This document shows, piece by piece, positions 34,582-43,208 of a stretch of DNA of 64,000 nt (its first letter is position 1; the number at the start of each line of letters is the position of its first letter). The notes beneath the pieces were generated by a model. That model worked only from the letters and a program-made list of their open reading frames with translations, searched no databases and was not told the DNA's origin. A program made the position numbers and the translations under genes. The DNA is from Nonlabens antarcticus (GTDB lineage Bacteria; Bacteroidota; Bacteroidia; Flavobacteriales; Flavobacteriaceae), in the NCBI RefSeq assembly GCF_015356755.1, contig NZ_JADFCO010000059.1, positions 1 through 64,000 of the forward strand, read 5' to 3'.

Positions 34582-35241
34582 ATGTCAAAACTCATTGCTC
34601 CATCCGTTCTAGCCGCAGACTTTGGAAACCTTCAACGTGACTGTGAAATGCTCAACCGCAGTGATGCAGACTGGTTTCATATTGATATTATGGACGGTGT
34701 TTTTGTTCCTAACATCTCTTATGGAATGCCGGTTTTAGATGCTATTACTAAGCATGCTACTAAAACGATCGATACCCATTTAATGATTGTTGATCCCGAT
34801 CGTTACGTTAAAACCTTTGCAGATCTAGGCTGTGATATCTTGACCGTACATTTTGAAGCCTGCACACACTTGCACCGAACGATCCAAAATATAAAAGCAA
34901 ACGGTATGAAAGCTGGTGTGGCGCTTAACCCACATACCAGTGTGGATCATTTGAAAGACACGATCAAGGATATTGATTTGGTATTGATTATGAGTGTGAA
35001 TCCCGGTTTTGGCGGTCAGAGTTTTATTGAGAATACCTATGACAAAGTCAAAGAACTAAAAGCTTTGATTGAAAGCAAAGGAGCTTCATGCCTCATAGAA
35101 GTTGACGGCGGTGTGACTGACAAAAATGCCAAGCAGCTGATCGATGCTGGAGCTGATGTTTTGGTTGCCGGGTCTTACGTCTTCAAATCTGCCGATCAAG
35201 AAAAGACGATTAAGGAATTGCGAGCGCTAGCCAATTCTTAA
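34582..35241 (+). CDS. rpe: Ribulose-phosphate 3-epimerase
   Basis: Interconverts ribulose-5-phosphate and xylulose-5-phosphate in the pentose phosphate pathway. The 219-aa TIM barrel has APSVLAADFGNL at the start, FHIDIMDGVFVPNISYG (metal-binding His and Asp), HLMIVDPDRYV, MSVNPGFGGQSF and VDGGVTDKN. Full length and start are standard. Confidence 0.97.
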   Translation: MSKLIAPSVLAADFGNLQRDCEMLNRSDADWFHIDIMDGVFVPNISYGMPVLDAITKHATKTIDTHLMIVDPDRYVKTFADLGCDILTVHFEACTHLHRTIQNIKANGMKAGVALNPHTSVDHLKDTIKDIDLVLIMSVNPGFGGQSFIENTYDKVKELKALIESKGASCLIEVDGGVTDKNAKQLIDAGADVLVAGSYVFKSADQEKTIKELRALANS

Positions 35242-35614
35242 AAGAGTATTCAGTCGCAGTAGCAGTTTTCAGTTCGTATTAGTTTCATTTTTTAAAAACT
35301 CCCAACTCTTCTCTTTCCTCAAAAGGAAGACTGTACATCGCTAAAATATCCTAGACGGTCAACTTTAATAAAATAAGTTTTTCAAAGACGTAATTACTTG
35401 ATTCACTCGGAGGCGCTGCATTGAGCGAAGTCGAAATGGAAATGCTGATGGGCATTGATAGTTTGCTTCTAAGTGATTTGTTTCAGTTTCAATTTTTTAA
35501 TCAGTTTCAGCAAGGCGATCTTTCCACTTTCTTCTTTGTTTTTGTTTTTGTTTTTGTTTTTAAATCTACGTTAACCTATATAGGTTCACAGAGCGATTCA
35601 GTTAACTTAGGAAT
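35242..35614. other. Gene-free gap with a GTTTTT microsatellite
   Basis: No credible gene. It contains four GTTTTT units at 35538-35561 just upstream of the DUF4174 gene and a GAGCGAAGTCGAAATG motif near 35423 of REP-like appearance. Confidence 0.5.
35538..35561. repeat. GTTTTT hexanucleotide microsatellite
   Basis: Four perfect GTTTTT units, 54 bases upstream of the DUF4174 start. Slippage here would change promoter spacing but not a frame. Confidence 0.8.
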
Positions 35615-36046
35615 ATGAGAATGTACATTTTACTAATCACATTTCTAATCGTATCCACTATGCACTCACAAGAATTAAAAACTCATCAATGGAAAAATCG
35701 CATCATTCTTGTTATTAGTAACAATGCAGAATCGGCGGATTTTTCCCATCAAATTGATCAACTGAAAAATCACAGTATTAAGTGTGCAGAACGTAAGTTA
35801 GTTATGTATCAAATAGTTCCTAACGAGGTACATTCGAACAAGTTTGATGGCGCCGAATCAGAAAAATGGAATTCTGCATCTGATCTCTATACCGAATTCA
35901 TGAAAAAAGACGACAGCTTCAAAATGGTGTTGATTGGGCTTGATGGAACCGTAAAAGAAGAACGTTTAACTCCTATCGCACCTACTGAGCTTTTTCAAAT
36001 CATCGATGGCATGTCGATGCGGCAGGAAGAGATGAAGAAGAATTGA
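35615..36046 (+). CDS. Secreted DUF4174 protein
   Basis: A 143-aa protein with a signal peptide (MYILLITFLIVSTMHSQ, cleavage near 18) and a thioredoxin-like DUF4174 domain: HQWKNRIILVIS near 25-36, LIGLDGTVKEERL near 107-119 and the closing IDGMSMRQEEM. No CxxC is present, so a thiol redox role is unlikely. The function is unknown. The start could also be Met3. Confidence 0.85.
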   Translation: MRMYILLITFLIVSTMHSQELKTHQWKNRIILVISNNAESADFSHQIDQLKNHSIKCAERKLVMYQIVPNEVHSNKFDGAESEKWNSASDLYTEFMKKDDSFKMVLIGLDGTVKEERLTPIAPTELFQIIDGMSMRQEEMKKN

Positions 36047-36375
36047 CAAATGACAAGCTCGATGCTCGCTACGCTCCCATCTTGCTGACGTAAGAAGTAA
36101 GGCTTTTTAATTTAGGTTGTTGAACATTTTACAACTAGACCTGTCCTCACTTCAATCCATTTGCATAGTGATTTGCCTCTAAAATATGGTGGTGTTACTA
36201 TCACGTGAATAAAGAGTTTCTAGAGCAATCAAGGTTCATTTATGTCACACGAGTTCCAATAAGGAACATAAATTATCTACCATTACTAAGTGTGAGAATC
36301 TTTCCCGTGTGATTTTGATTTTAGTTTAGGTTTCCATTTGGATTTAATTTTCATCCAGCGGTTATCTTTACCCGC
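36047..36375. other. Gene-free gap before ypdA
   Basis: About 330 bases with no credible frame, no strong hairpin and no copy of the iterated palindrome. The last 80 bases (T-rich) probably hold the ypdA promoter. Confidence 0.5.
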
Positions 36376-37362
36376 ATGAGTCCAAAAATTTTTGACGTTT
36401 TAATTATAGGTGCTGGTCCAATAGGAATAGCCTGTGCGCTGGAGGCTAAAAAAGCCGGTTTAGAGTACATTATAGTAGAAAAAGGACCTATTGTGAACTC
36501 GCTTTATCACTATCCCGTAAATATGCATTTCTTTTCCACCAGTGAGAAACTGGAAATTGATGAGATTCCGTTTATCTCAAAGGAAGCCAAACCCAGCAAA
36601 CAAGAAGCGCTGGAATATTACCGTCGTATTGCGACATCAAACAAACTGAACATCTCCCTTTTTGAAAAAGTGGAGCGCGTGCGTAAAATGGATGGGATGT
36701 TTGAGGTAATAACAAATAAGGAATTCCATCTTTATGCAGAACGCATAATCATAGCCACTGGTTTCTATGACATTCCCAACAAACTCCAACTGCCTGGCGA
36801 GGACTTGAAAAAAGTAACCCATTATTATAACGACCCGCATTTATATGCGTTTCAAAAAGTAGCCATCGTAGGTGCCAGCAATAGCGCGGTTGATGCAGCA
36901 CTAGAAATATATAGGAAGGGCGGCGATGTTACCATGATCGTTCGTGGTGAAGCTATAGGTGACCGAGTCAAATACTGGGTAAAGCCAGATATTGAGAATA
37001 GAATCAAAGAAGGTTCCATTAAAGCGTATTTTGATGCTGAAATCAAGGAAATCAGCGAGGATTCTATAACTATCGAACACAGCGATAAAACCATTGAATT
37101 GGAGAATGACTTTGTCGTTGCATTAACAGGTTACAAACCCAACTTTGCTTTTCTTAACATGATGGGAATTGATTTGAAAGGCGATCAGAAAATCCCGGCA
37201 TACCATCCAGAAACCATGGAAACCAATGTTGATAATGTATATCTCGCAGGAGTCATTTGCGGTGGAAAGGAAACTCACAAGTGGTTTATTGAAAATAGCC
37301 GTATTCATGCGACCATGATCATTAAGGGTATTCTAGCAAAAGAAAAAGCTGCTGTCCAATAA
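36376..37362 (+). CDS. ypdA: YpdA-family bacillithiol disulfide reductase
   Basis: A flavoprotein thought to reduce bacillithiol disulfide with NADPH. The 328-aa protein has an FAD motif (IIGAGPIGIACALEAK, 10-25), the YpdA signature VNSLYHYPVNMHFFSTSEKLEI (~40-61) and an NADPH Rossmann motif (VGASNSAVDAALE, ~163-175). A C-terminal GVICGGKETHKWFIEN segment follows. There is no CxxC active site, as expected for YpdA rather than thioredoxin reductase. No bacillithiol synthesis genes are nearby. Confidence 0.92.
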   Translation: MSPKIFDVLIIGAGPIGIACALEAKKAGLEYIIVEKGPIVNSLYHYPVNMHFFSTSEKLEIDEIPFISKEAKPSKQEALEYYRRIATSNKLNISLFEKVERVRKMDGMFEVITNKEFHLYAERIIIATGFYDIPNKLQLPGEDLKKVTHYYNDPHLYAFQKVAIVGASNSAVDAALEIYRKGGDVTMIVRGEAIGDRVKYWVKPDIENRIKEGSIKAYFDAEIKEISEDSITIEHSDKTIELENDFVVALTGYKPNFAFLNMMGIDLKGDQKIPAYHPETMETNVDNVYLAGVICGGKETHKWFIENSRIHATMIIKGILAKEKAAVQ

Positions 37363-37377
37363 ATAGATAGCAGCTTT
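37346..37377 (+). terminator. Possible ypdA terminator
   Basis: AAAGCTGCT and its complement AGCAGCTTT flank a 14-base loop that includes the ypdA stop codon. The T-run is weak (TTTAGA), so this is uncertain. Confidence 0.4.
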
Positions 37378-37474
37378 AGAAATTACTATAATTTGATAAA
37401 TACTCGGCGCCAGAATGAAATTGTCACAATTGGCAAACAGCATTAATGGTTGGGAACAAAACAAAAGTCGGCAA

Positions 37475-38212
37475 TTATCTAGCGGTATACCCACCATCAA
37501 CCGTATAATAAGATCCCGTTACAAAACTTGCTTGATCGCTGCACAACCAGTACACCAGGTTTGCCACTTCGTCTGGTGTTCCTAGTCTTCCCATGGGATG
37601 TTGTGATATCAATCCCTTTTTCTGATCGTCGTCCATTTGATCTAACAATGGTGTCTCAATATATCCCGGTCCCACGGCATTGACCCGTACTCCTTTTTCA
37701 GCATATTCAATCCCAGCGGTTTGAGTCAATCCTACCACCGCGTGTTTTGCCATAACATAAGCCACAGATTGCGGCGACCCTACAGACCCTAAAATACTAG
37801 ACATATTAACGATGGCGCCGCCTCCCGCGTCCAGCATTGCCGGTATTTGCGCTTGACAGCCATAGAATACTCCGTTTTGGTTTATGGCAATTACTTTTTC
37901 ATAGGTATCTTGAGAATAATCTGCAGATAATGACATATCTCCCCCTATTCCTGCGTTATTTACTGCTGCGTGCAACCCTCCATATTTATCTACTGTTTGC
38001 TTCACAAGGCTTTCACACTCATCTTTCTTGGAAACATCAGAATTGATAAAATGAGCTGATCCACCAGCATCTTTAATCGCTTTTACCACCTCATCACCAG
38101 CATCTTTGGCGATGTCTGATACGACCACATTAAACCCCTCTTTGCCGAATCTCATTGCGATCGCCTTTCCTAATCCGCTAGCTGCTCCTGTTATGATGAC
38201 TGTCTTTTTCAT
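37475..38212 (-). CDS. SDR-family oxidoreductase
   Basis: A classical short-chain dehydrogenase of 245 aa. NAD(P) motif TGAASGLGKAIA (9-20), NNAGIG (85-90), catalytic Ser138/139, Tyr152 and Lys156 (SVAYVMAKHAV), and PGYIETPL after it. The cofactor-loop Asp33 (VVSDIAKD) suggests NAD+ preference. The substrate is unknown; the closest pattern is glucose/3-oxoacyl-reductase-like. It is flanked by ypdA on the opposite strand. Confidence 0.92.
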   Translation of the reverse strand: MKKTVIITGAASGLGKAIAMRFGKEGFNVVVSDIAKDAGDEVVKAIKDAGGSAHFINSDVSKKDECESLVKQTVDKYGGLHAAVNNAGIGGDMSLSADYSQDTYEKVIAINQNGVFYGCQAQIPAMLDAGGGAIVNMSSILGSVGSPQSVAYVMAKHAVVGLTQTAGIEYAEKGVRVNAVGPGYIETPLLDQMDDDQKKGLISQHPMGRLGTPDEVANLVYWLCSDQASFVTGSYYTVDGGYTAR

Positions 38213-38307
38213 GATTTTTATTTCTAAGTTAGAAACAAAATCAATCTGTTGCCGTTAAGGATATTAGAAATAAAATCGTTGTTTATTTAGAATGCTCTAA
38301 TTGAACT

Positions 38308-38323
38308 CGCTTTCGCGAAAGCG
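38308..38323. repeat. Iterated palindrome copy 11, SDR upstream
   Basis: A perfect CGCTTTCGCGAAAGCG in the gap between the SDR gene and the Fe-S membrane protein gene. Confidence 0.9.
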
Positions 38324-38445
38324 AACTTCTCAAAATTATAATAGTAAATACTAGCTTAAGTTACGTCAATGTCTAGCCTACTCCGCATCAGGTTTTAATC
38401 CTTATTTGTATTAAGCATTTACAAAGTCAATTGATCAGCTGCCGT

Positions 38446-40359
38446 TTAAGAGTTCTTGTTACCACTCAACAAAGCCATCAAATCTGGATCCTGACCTAAT
38501 AAAACAGAATCACTATTGATACGACCTTCCATCGATCCATTTTCTAATTTCAACACGCCTCGCGGACACACAGCACTACAAATACCGCAGCCTACACAGC
38601 TGGAACGAACGATGTTCTCGCCCTTTTGTGCATAGGCACGAACGTCGATTCCCATCTCGCAATAAGTAGAACAATTCCCACAGGAAATACACTGGCCGCC
38701 GTTAGTTGTAATGCGGAATCTTGAAAACATGCGCTGCTGGAATCCTAAAATTGCCGCCATGGGACAACCAAATCGACACCATACCCGGTTTCCAAAAATG
38801 GGGTAAAATCCTGTGCCTATGACCCCTGAAAATACCGCTCCTATCAAGAACCCATAATACTTATTTAATTTCCAGGATTCAAAGAAAAACAGTTTTCCAG
38901 ACCCGTCTAAATAAGTAAAAACGAGAATTCCAACCACAATTACAAAGTATGCTACGGCTCCTATTTTAGCGTCTTTGGCAAGTTCCTTTCTTTTAAAGAT
39001 CATAACAAGACCGAAAATAAGCGTCAGTAACCCCACGACTCCCCATACAAAAGATTCCTTGCTCAGCCAGACATTATCATAAATCACACTCTCAGTTCCT
39101 TTTTCGATCTTAATGTCAGCCATACTACGATCTACTGGAAGTAAAGTTGCTTGCTTCTGCTCATTGACCTGCTTGATTCCTTGTACATTATCTTTTTCCT
39201 TAACCACGTTGAACGGAATAGTAATTCCTTCTTTTGATTCTAACGTGACCATCTGATCAGAATCAGATCTATCGAGATAAACCACTTGTGCGGCACCAGC
39301 TTCTTGAGCAGCAAGAACTACGTCATGAAGTGGTTTTTGATCTTGTTCCCCTATAAAAACCACCTTATCACTAAAGTCGTTCCAGGAACCTATACTCATA
39401 GCAGATTCATTGCCTTTCAAATAAGAATAAACAACGGCAGTGGTCATTACTACTGCAAATACCAGAACGCTATGAATCACCCAGCGCTCAATATTCCAGG
39501 CATATTGTTTTTTATTTGAAAGCTGACGGAAGGAATCTCCGGCAGTTTCGGCCAAACCTCCACAGCCACAAACCCAGCTACAATACCAGCGTTTCCCATA
39601 TTTATAGGTAAGAATTGGTGTAATTACAAATATAGAAGCCACACCGAAAATAAGCATCGCCACCCCAAAATTACCCGCTCCTAAAAACTCATCAATCTTA
39701 TAACCTGCAAACAAATCATAATTCAAAGGCCATATATTTTTAAAATCATAATAAGGCTGGTTCAAGCTAGACATGATCTCTGGAATAATAAAAGCAAAAG
39801 AAGCCTGAAAAAACATCACGCTTCCCGTACGTATCAATTCGTAACTGTTGTGGCGGTATTTCCACATAAATTTAATCCCAAAGGATAGAATTGCAATAGT
39901 ATAAAGCGTTCCATAAACAAACCACTGACTTGCCGGATTGCCACTTAAAAATTTAGAAAACGGATCAAACAGCGCGATCACACCCGTATTATCGCCATCT
40001 GCCACCAGTCCCAAATATTGCGGATAGAAATATAAAAGCACATAGAAACCGCTAAAAGCCAAAATCGCCATCCACGCCCACAATCCACGACTGGTGATGG
40101 ATTTAAACATGACGCCATCATTCTTGATCCCAGCACTTTTTCCAGAATAAGTTGCCCATGAAAATCCCACTATCCCACCTATAATACTTCCCAACGCAAT
40201 TGATAACCACAGTGTTTTATCAGGGAAATTGACGTTGAAATTTGCAATGATTAAGATTGCTAAACCGAATAATCCCAAAGCTGTAAAAATCTTCTGACCT
40301 GCGTTAAGTGACTTAGGCGGTTCACCGGTTAGGGACATATTACGTTGATAATCTGACAT
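38446..40359 (-). CDS. NosR/NapH-like membrane 4Fe-4S protein
   Basis: A 637-aa membrane protein with about ten helices. Near the C-terminus it has two ferredoxin clusters (CISCGNCSTYCEMGIDV and CVGCGICSAVCPRGVL, about 555-605). Two membrane-edge cysteine motifs (WYCSWVCGCGG near 255 and WCRFGCP near 530) are typical of NosR/NapH/RdxA proteins. Between helices lies a periplasmic-like region of about 100 residues (330-420). It should move electrons between the membrane and a cytoplasmic partner. It follows the flavoprotein gene by 31 bp, so the two probably form one electron-transfer unit. The substrate is unknown. Confidence 0.82.
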   Translation of the reverse strand: MSDYQRNMSLTGEPPKSLNAGQKIFTALGLFGLAILIIANFNVNFPDKTLWLSIALGSIIGGIVGFSWATYSGKSAGIKNDGVMFKSITSRGLWAWMAILAFSGFYVLLYFYPQYLGLVADGDNTGVIALFDPFSKFLSGNPASQWFVYGTLYTIAILSFGIKFMWKYRHNSYELIRTGSVMFFQASFAFIIPEIMSSLNQPYYDFKNIWPLNYDLFAGYKIDEFLGAGNFGVAMLIFGVASIFVITPILTYKYGKRWYCSWVCGCGGLAETAGDSFRQLSNKKQYAWNIERWVIHSVLVFAVVMTTAVVYSYLKGNESAMSIGSWNDFSDKVVFIGEQDQKPLHDVVLAAQEAGAAQVVYLDRSDSDQMVTLESKEGITIPFNVVKEKDNVQGIKQVNEQKQATLLPVDRSMADIKIEKGTESVIYDNVWLSKESFVWGVVGLLTLIFGLVMIFKRKELAKDAKIGAVAYFVIVVGILVFTYLDGSGKLFFFESWKLNKYYGFLIGAVFSGVIGTGFYPIFGNRVWCRFGCPMAAILGFQQRMFSRFRITTNGGQCISCGNCSTYCEMGIDVRAYAQKGENIVRSSCVGCGICSAVCPRGVLKLENGSMEGRINSDSVLLGQDPDLMALLSGNKNS

Positions 40360-40390
40360 AAGTGTGTTTTATTAAAGTGGTGAAACCTTT

Positions 40391-41686
40391 CTAAGAAGGT
40401 ACTTTTTGATTTTGAAAATGGGTATTAATCTTTTTGAAGGGCTTTTTATAAAACTCTGGGTCAAAACAGGATTTAGATAGATGTTCCATAACGTGGTCTA
40501 CAGATCGCTCTTCATTGAGCCAGTTATCAAAGACCTCATGTTTCATTCGGATCCCGAAGGTATTGATCCCGATAAATTTTCTAGAGGCTATCTCAAACTC
40601 TACCGTTATAGCACGCTCGTTTTTCTCATCTTGCCAGTGGTAATGTTCATTTCCGTCTTTAGGTTCTGCCCATACCCAGCCGTAGGTTTGATATTCGATA
40701 TCCATAAACTTAGCGCTGTTGAACCAGTTTCCTGGGCTCCATTCCATGGGGTTGCCGCATAAAGTTTGTGCCAGCGTCTCTCCCATCATTCTTCCAGTAT
40801 ACCATACCGCCTCTACAGGTTTGCGTTCCCCCACCGCCTTTCGCTGTTGGGCACAATCGCCTATAGCATAAATTCCTTTAATATTAGTTTGAAGGTGTTC
40901 ATCCACAAGAATCCCTTTATCTGTTTCTATACCGCTGCTGGCGAGAAAACCTATTTGAGGTTTTACTCCAGCACATAGACCTACAAGATTGCATTCTATG
41001 GTTTCTCCTTTTTTGGTTTTAATTGCGGTCACTCGACCATTTTCATCGCCGATGATTTCATCGAGTTCTTCTTCATGCTGTAAATCAATACCGTGGGAAA
41101 TAATATGATCAGAAATCATTCGGGCATCTGCCTTTGGTAAAACGCCGCTCCAGAATGCTTCCTCGCGCACTAGAAATGTCACAGGGATTTTACGGGTATG
41201 CAGCATTTCTGCAAGTTCAACGCCTATCAGTCCACCACCTATTAAAACTGCTCGCTTGCAAATATCGTTATTGGGCGCATTCACCTCCAGCAGTTCAAGG
41301 TCATCTCGTGTTATTAATCCCTGAACACCTTGCAGATCTTCTCCCGGCCAGCCGAATTTGTTTGAGATACTTCCAGTTGCAATCACCAGTTTATCATAGG
41401 AGAATTGTTCGCCAGAGTCTAGTGATAGCATTTTAGTTTCTGGATGTACGTGTTTTACATAATCCCTCTTAAGTTCGATTCTATTCTTTTCCCAGAACCA
41501 ATTTTCATAGGGTTGCGTGTGTTCAAACTTCATGTGACCCATATAAACATACATCAACGCCGTACGAGAGAAAAAATAATCTGTCTCTGCAGAAATTACG
41601 GTAATGCGCTTATCAGACAGCTTCCGTATATATCTGGCCGCAGTAATTCCCGCAATCCCATTTCCAATGATGACAATATGTTCCAT
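40391..41686 (-). CDS. FAD/NAD(P)-dependent oxidoreductase
   Basis: A 431-aa nitrite-reductase-large-subunit/rubredoxin-reductase-like flavoprotein. It has the FAD motif IIGNGIAGITAARYIR (5-20), the NAD motif VLIGGGLIGVELAEM (~149-163) and the GIYAIGDCAQ FAD-closing motif (~283-292). There is no CxxC disulfide centre. It is the first gene of a two-gene operon with the Fe-S membrane protein and would be its electron donor from NAD(P)H. The start MEHIVIIGNG is standard. Confidence 0.88.
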   Translation of the reverse strand: MEHIVIIGNGIAGITAARYIRKLSDKRITVISAETDYFFSRTALMYVYMGHMKFEHTQPYENWFWEKNRIELKRDYVKHVHPETKMLSLDSGEQFSYDKLVIATGSISNKFGWPGEDLQGVQGLITRDDLELLEVNAPNNDICKRAVLIGGGLIGVELAEMLHTRKIPVTFLVREEAFWSGVLPKADARMISDHIISHGIDLQHEEELDEIIGDENGRVTAIKTKKGETIECNLVGLCAGVKPQIGFLASSGIETDKGILVDEHLQTNIKGIYAIGDCAQQRKAVGERKPVEAVWYTGRMMGETLAQTLCGNPMEWSPGNWFNSAKFMDIEYQTYGWVWAEPKDGNEHYHWQDEKNERAITVEFEIASRKFIGINTFGIRMKHEVFDNWLNEERSVDHVMEHLSKSCFDPEFYKKPFKKINTHFQNQKVPS

Positions 41687-41882
41687 ATGATTTGTGTCTA
41701 ATTGAAGGTTCTTTTACAACTCTTAAAACTACAACATCGAAATAAAACAAATATGACAGAAATAGGATGATTCAAAATTCCCGTTTCTTATAATATTATT
41801 CCTCCTTTATAGCCGATTCAAACCCGTTACATGGCGTGATTGTTGCAAATATTAATTACACATTCATGTGCAAAACATTATT

Positions 41883-42599
41883 ATGACAATTAAAAATACA
41901 ATTCTTATCGTGCTGTTGGTAGGTTTTTCCGCTTTCGCGAAAGCGCAATTATCATCATTCTCAACATCCACCAAAGCGGTTTTAAACACCTACGTTACAA
42001 ACGGTCAAGTGGATTATGCGGCCATCAAAAAAAATCCAAAAGATTTACAGGTCGCCCTTGAATCGCTTAAAAAAATAGACATCGAGAAACTGAGCAATGA
42101 TGAATGTAAAGCGTTATTAATCAACGCCTACAATCTCTTTGTCATCAAAGGTGTTGTGGATGTATACCCGGTAAAATCAGTGATGGATCAAAAGGATTTT
42201 TTTGATGTGAAGGCGTTTGATTTAGGAACTCAAAAAGTTTCTCTGAACCAACTGGAAAAAGAAATCCTTTTCAAAAGATTCCCTGATGAACGTCTACATT
42301 TTGCACTGGTTTGTGGAGCAATAAGCTGTCCACCATTGACCGCAAAACCATTCACTGCTGAAAATGTTGACTTCATGCTTAAAAAATTAACCAAAGCTGC
42401 CATCAATAACCCAGCGATAGTGCAACTGGATATGCATGAGAAAAAAGCGATGGTTTCAAAAATATTTGACTGGTATAATGCAGACTTCACTAAAAAAGAG
42501 AACTTGAGTGCTTACATTAATCGTTACGGTGAGAACACCATTCCGGCAGGATTTAAAATAGGTTACATGAATTATGACTGGAGCCTGAACGGGAAATAG
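41883..42599 (+). CDS. Secreted DUF547 protein
   Basis: A 238-aa DUF547 protein, exported. The signal peptide (TILIVLLVGFSAFAKA-Q, cleavage near 21) has its c-region encoded by the iterated palindrome. Family blocks are INAYNLFVIKGVVDVYPVKS, HFALVCGAISCPPL and the YMNYDWSLN C-terminus. The start at ATG 41883 is preferred to a GTG 15 bases upstream. DUF547 has no defined activity. A paralogue (48669-49445) lies 6 kb away in the TIGR04282/04283 operon. Confidence 0.88.
   Translation: MTIKNTILIVLLVGFSAFAKAQLSSFSTSTKAVLNTYVTNGQVDYAAIKKNPKDLQVALESLKKIDIEKLSNDECKALLINAYNLFVIKGVVDVYPVKSVMDQKDFFDVKAFDLGTQKVSLNQLEKEILFKRFPDERLHFALVCGAISCPPLTAKPFTAENVDFMLKKLTKAAINNPAIVQLDMHEKKAMVSKIFDWYNADFTKKENLSAYINRYGENTIPAGFKIGYMNYDWSLNGK
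41930..41945. repeat. Iterated palindrome copy 12, in DUF547 signal peptide
   Basis: A perfect CGCTTTCGCGAAAGCG read as Ala-Phe-Ala-Lys-Ala just before the signal-peptidase site, exactly as in the Plug gene at 6599. Confidence 0.95.
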
Positions 42600-42632
42600 A
42601 CAGAATTGAGTAAATTTATAAAAAGAAATATC

Positions 42633-42821
42633 ATGAGCACGCAAGAATTAAGAGAGCAGCTACAGAAAAAGATAAATGTGGTTGAAGATGCCGCTATCTT
42701 AAGACAGGCATTAGCAATTTTGAATACTGAAAGTAAAAATCAATCTTACATTCCTATATCAAAACATATTGACACGGTTTTACACGAGGACGATAGCTTG
42801 TTGAGAAGACTTGCAGAATGA
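42633..42821 (+). CDS. Putative antitoxin of the Doc-like pair
   Basis: A 62-aa protein (MSTQELREQLQKKINVVEDAAILRQAL...) with a helical N-terminus and an acidic tail LHEDDSLLRRLAE. It is called an antitoxin from position: it overlaps the following Doc-family toxin by 4 bases (ATGA). It does not look like a standard Phd and may be a distinct antidote type. An upstream TTG start (42606) was not chosen. Confidence 0.65.
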   Translation: MSTQELREQLQKKINVVEDAAILRQALAILNTESKNQSYIPISKHIDTVLHEDDSLLRRLAE

Positions 42822-43201
42822 TTGACATCAATGAAGTTATCGATGGGCATTCTCGTATTGTAAAAGCTACAGGTGGAGCAGATGGTCTACGTGATCAAGG
42901 TGCTCTTGAGTCTGCGATCAGCAGACCATTTGCAACATTTGATGGTATAGATTTGTATACAAATATTTATGAAAAAGCTGCTGCAATCTTAGAAAGCATT
43001 TTGATAAACCATCCATTTATTGACGGTAACAAACGCACTGGCTGGGCATTAATGCGTTCCTTATTGCTAAGCGAAAAACTACAGATTAGTGCACAAGAAA
43101 ATGCCAAATACAACTTCACAATTCAAGTAGCAGAAGGAAAACTTAATACGGACCAGATAAGCGCATGGATTAGAAGCAATTCCGCTAGTATCGATGAATA
43201 G
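42818..43201 (+). CDS. doc: Doc-family (Fic fold) toxin
   Basis: Death-on-curing toxins modify EF-Tu, in the phage P1 case by phosphorylation. The 127-aa protein has the Fic/Doc motif HPFIDGNKRTGWA (about 67-79) and the N-terminal GGADGLRDQGALESAISRP block. It overlaps the antitoxin by 4 bases and the next lipoprotein gene starts 7 bases after its stop, so transcription probably continues. The match is clear. Confidence 0.9.
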   Translation: MIDINEVIDGHSRIVKATGGADGLRDQGALESAISRPFATFDGIDLYTNIYEKAAAILESILINHPFIDGNKRTGWALMRSLLLSEKLQISAQENAKYNFTIQVAEGKLNTDQISAWIRSNSASIDE

Positions 43202-43208
43202 TAGGTTT

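Noticed and set aside
35421-35618. 65-aa frame over the GTTTTT repeat
   Set aside because: Much of it is low-complexity Phe/Val coding from the microsatellite, with no start context.
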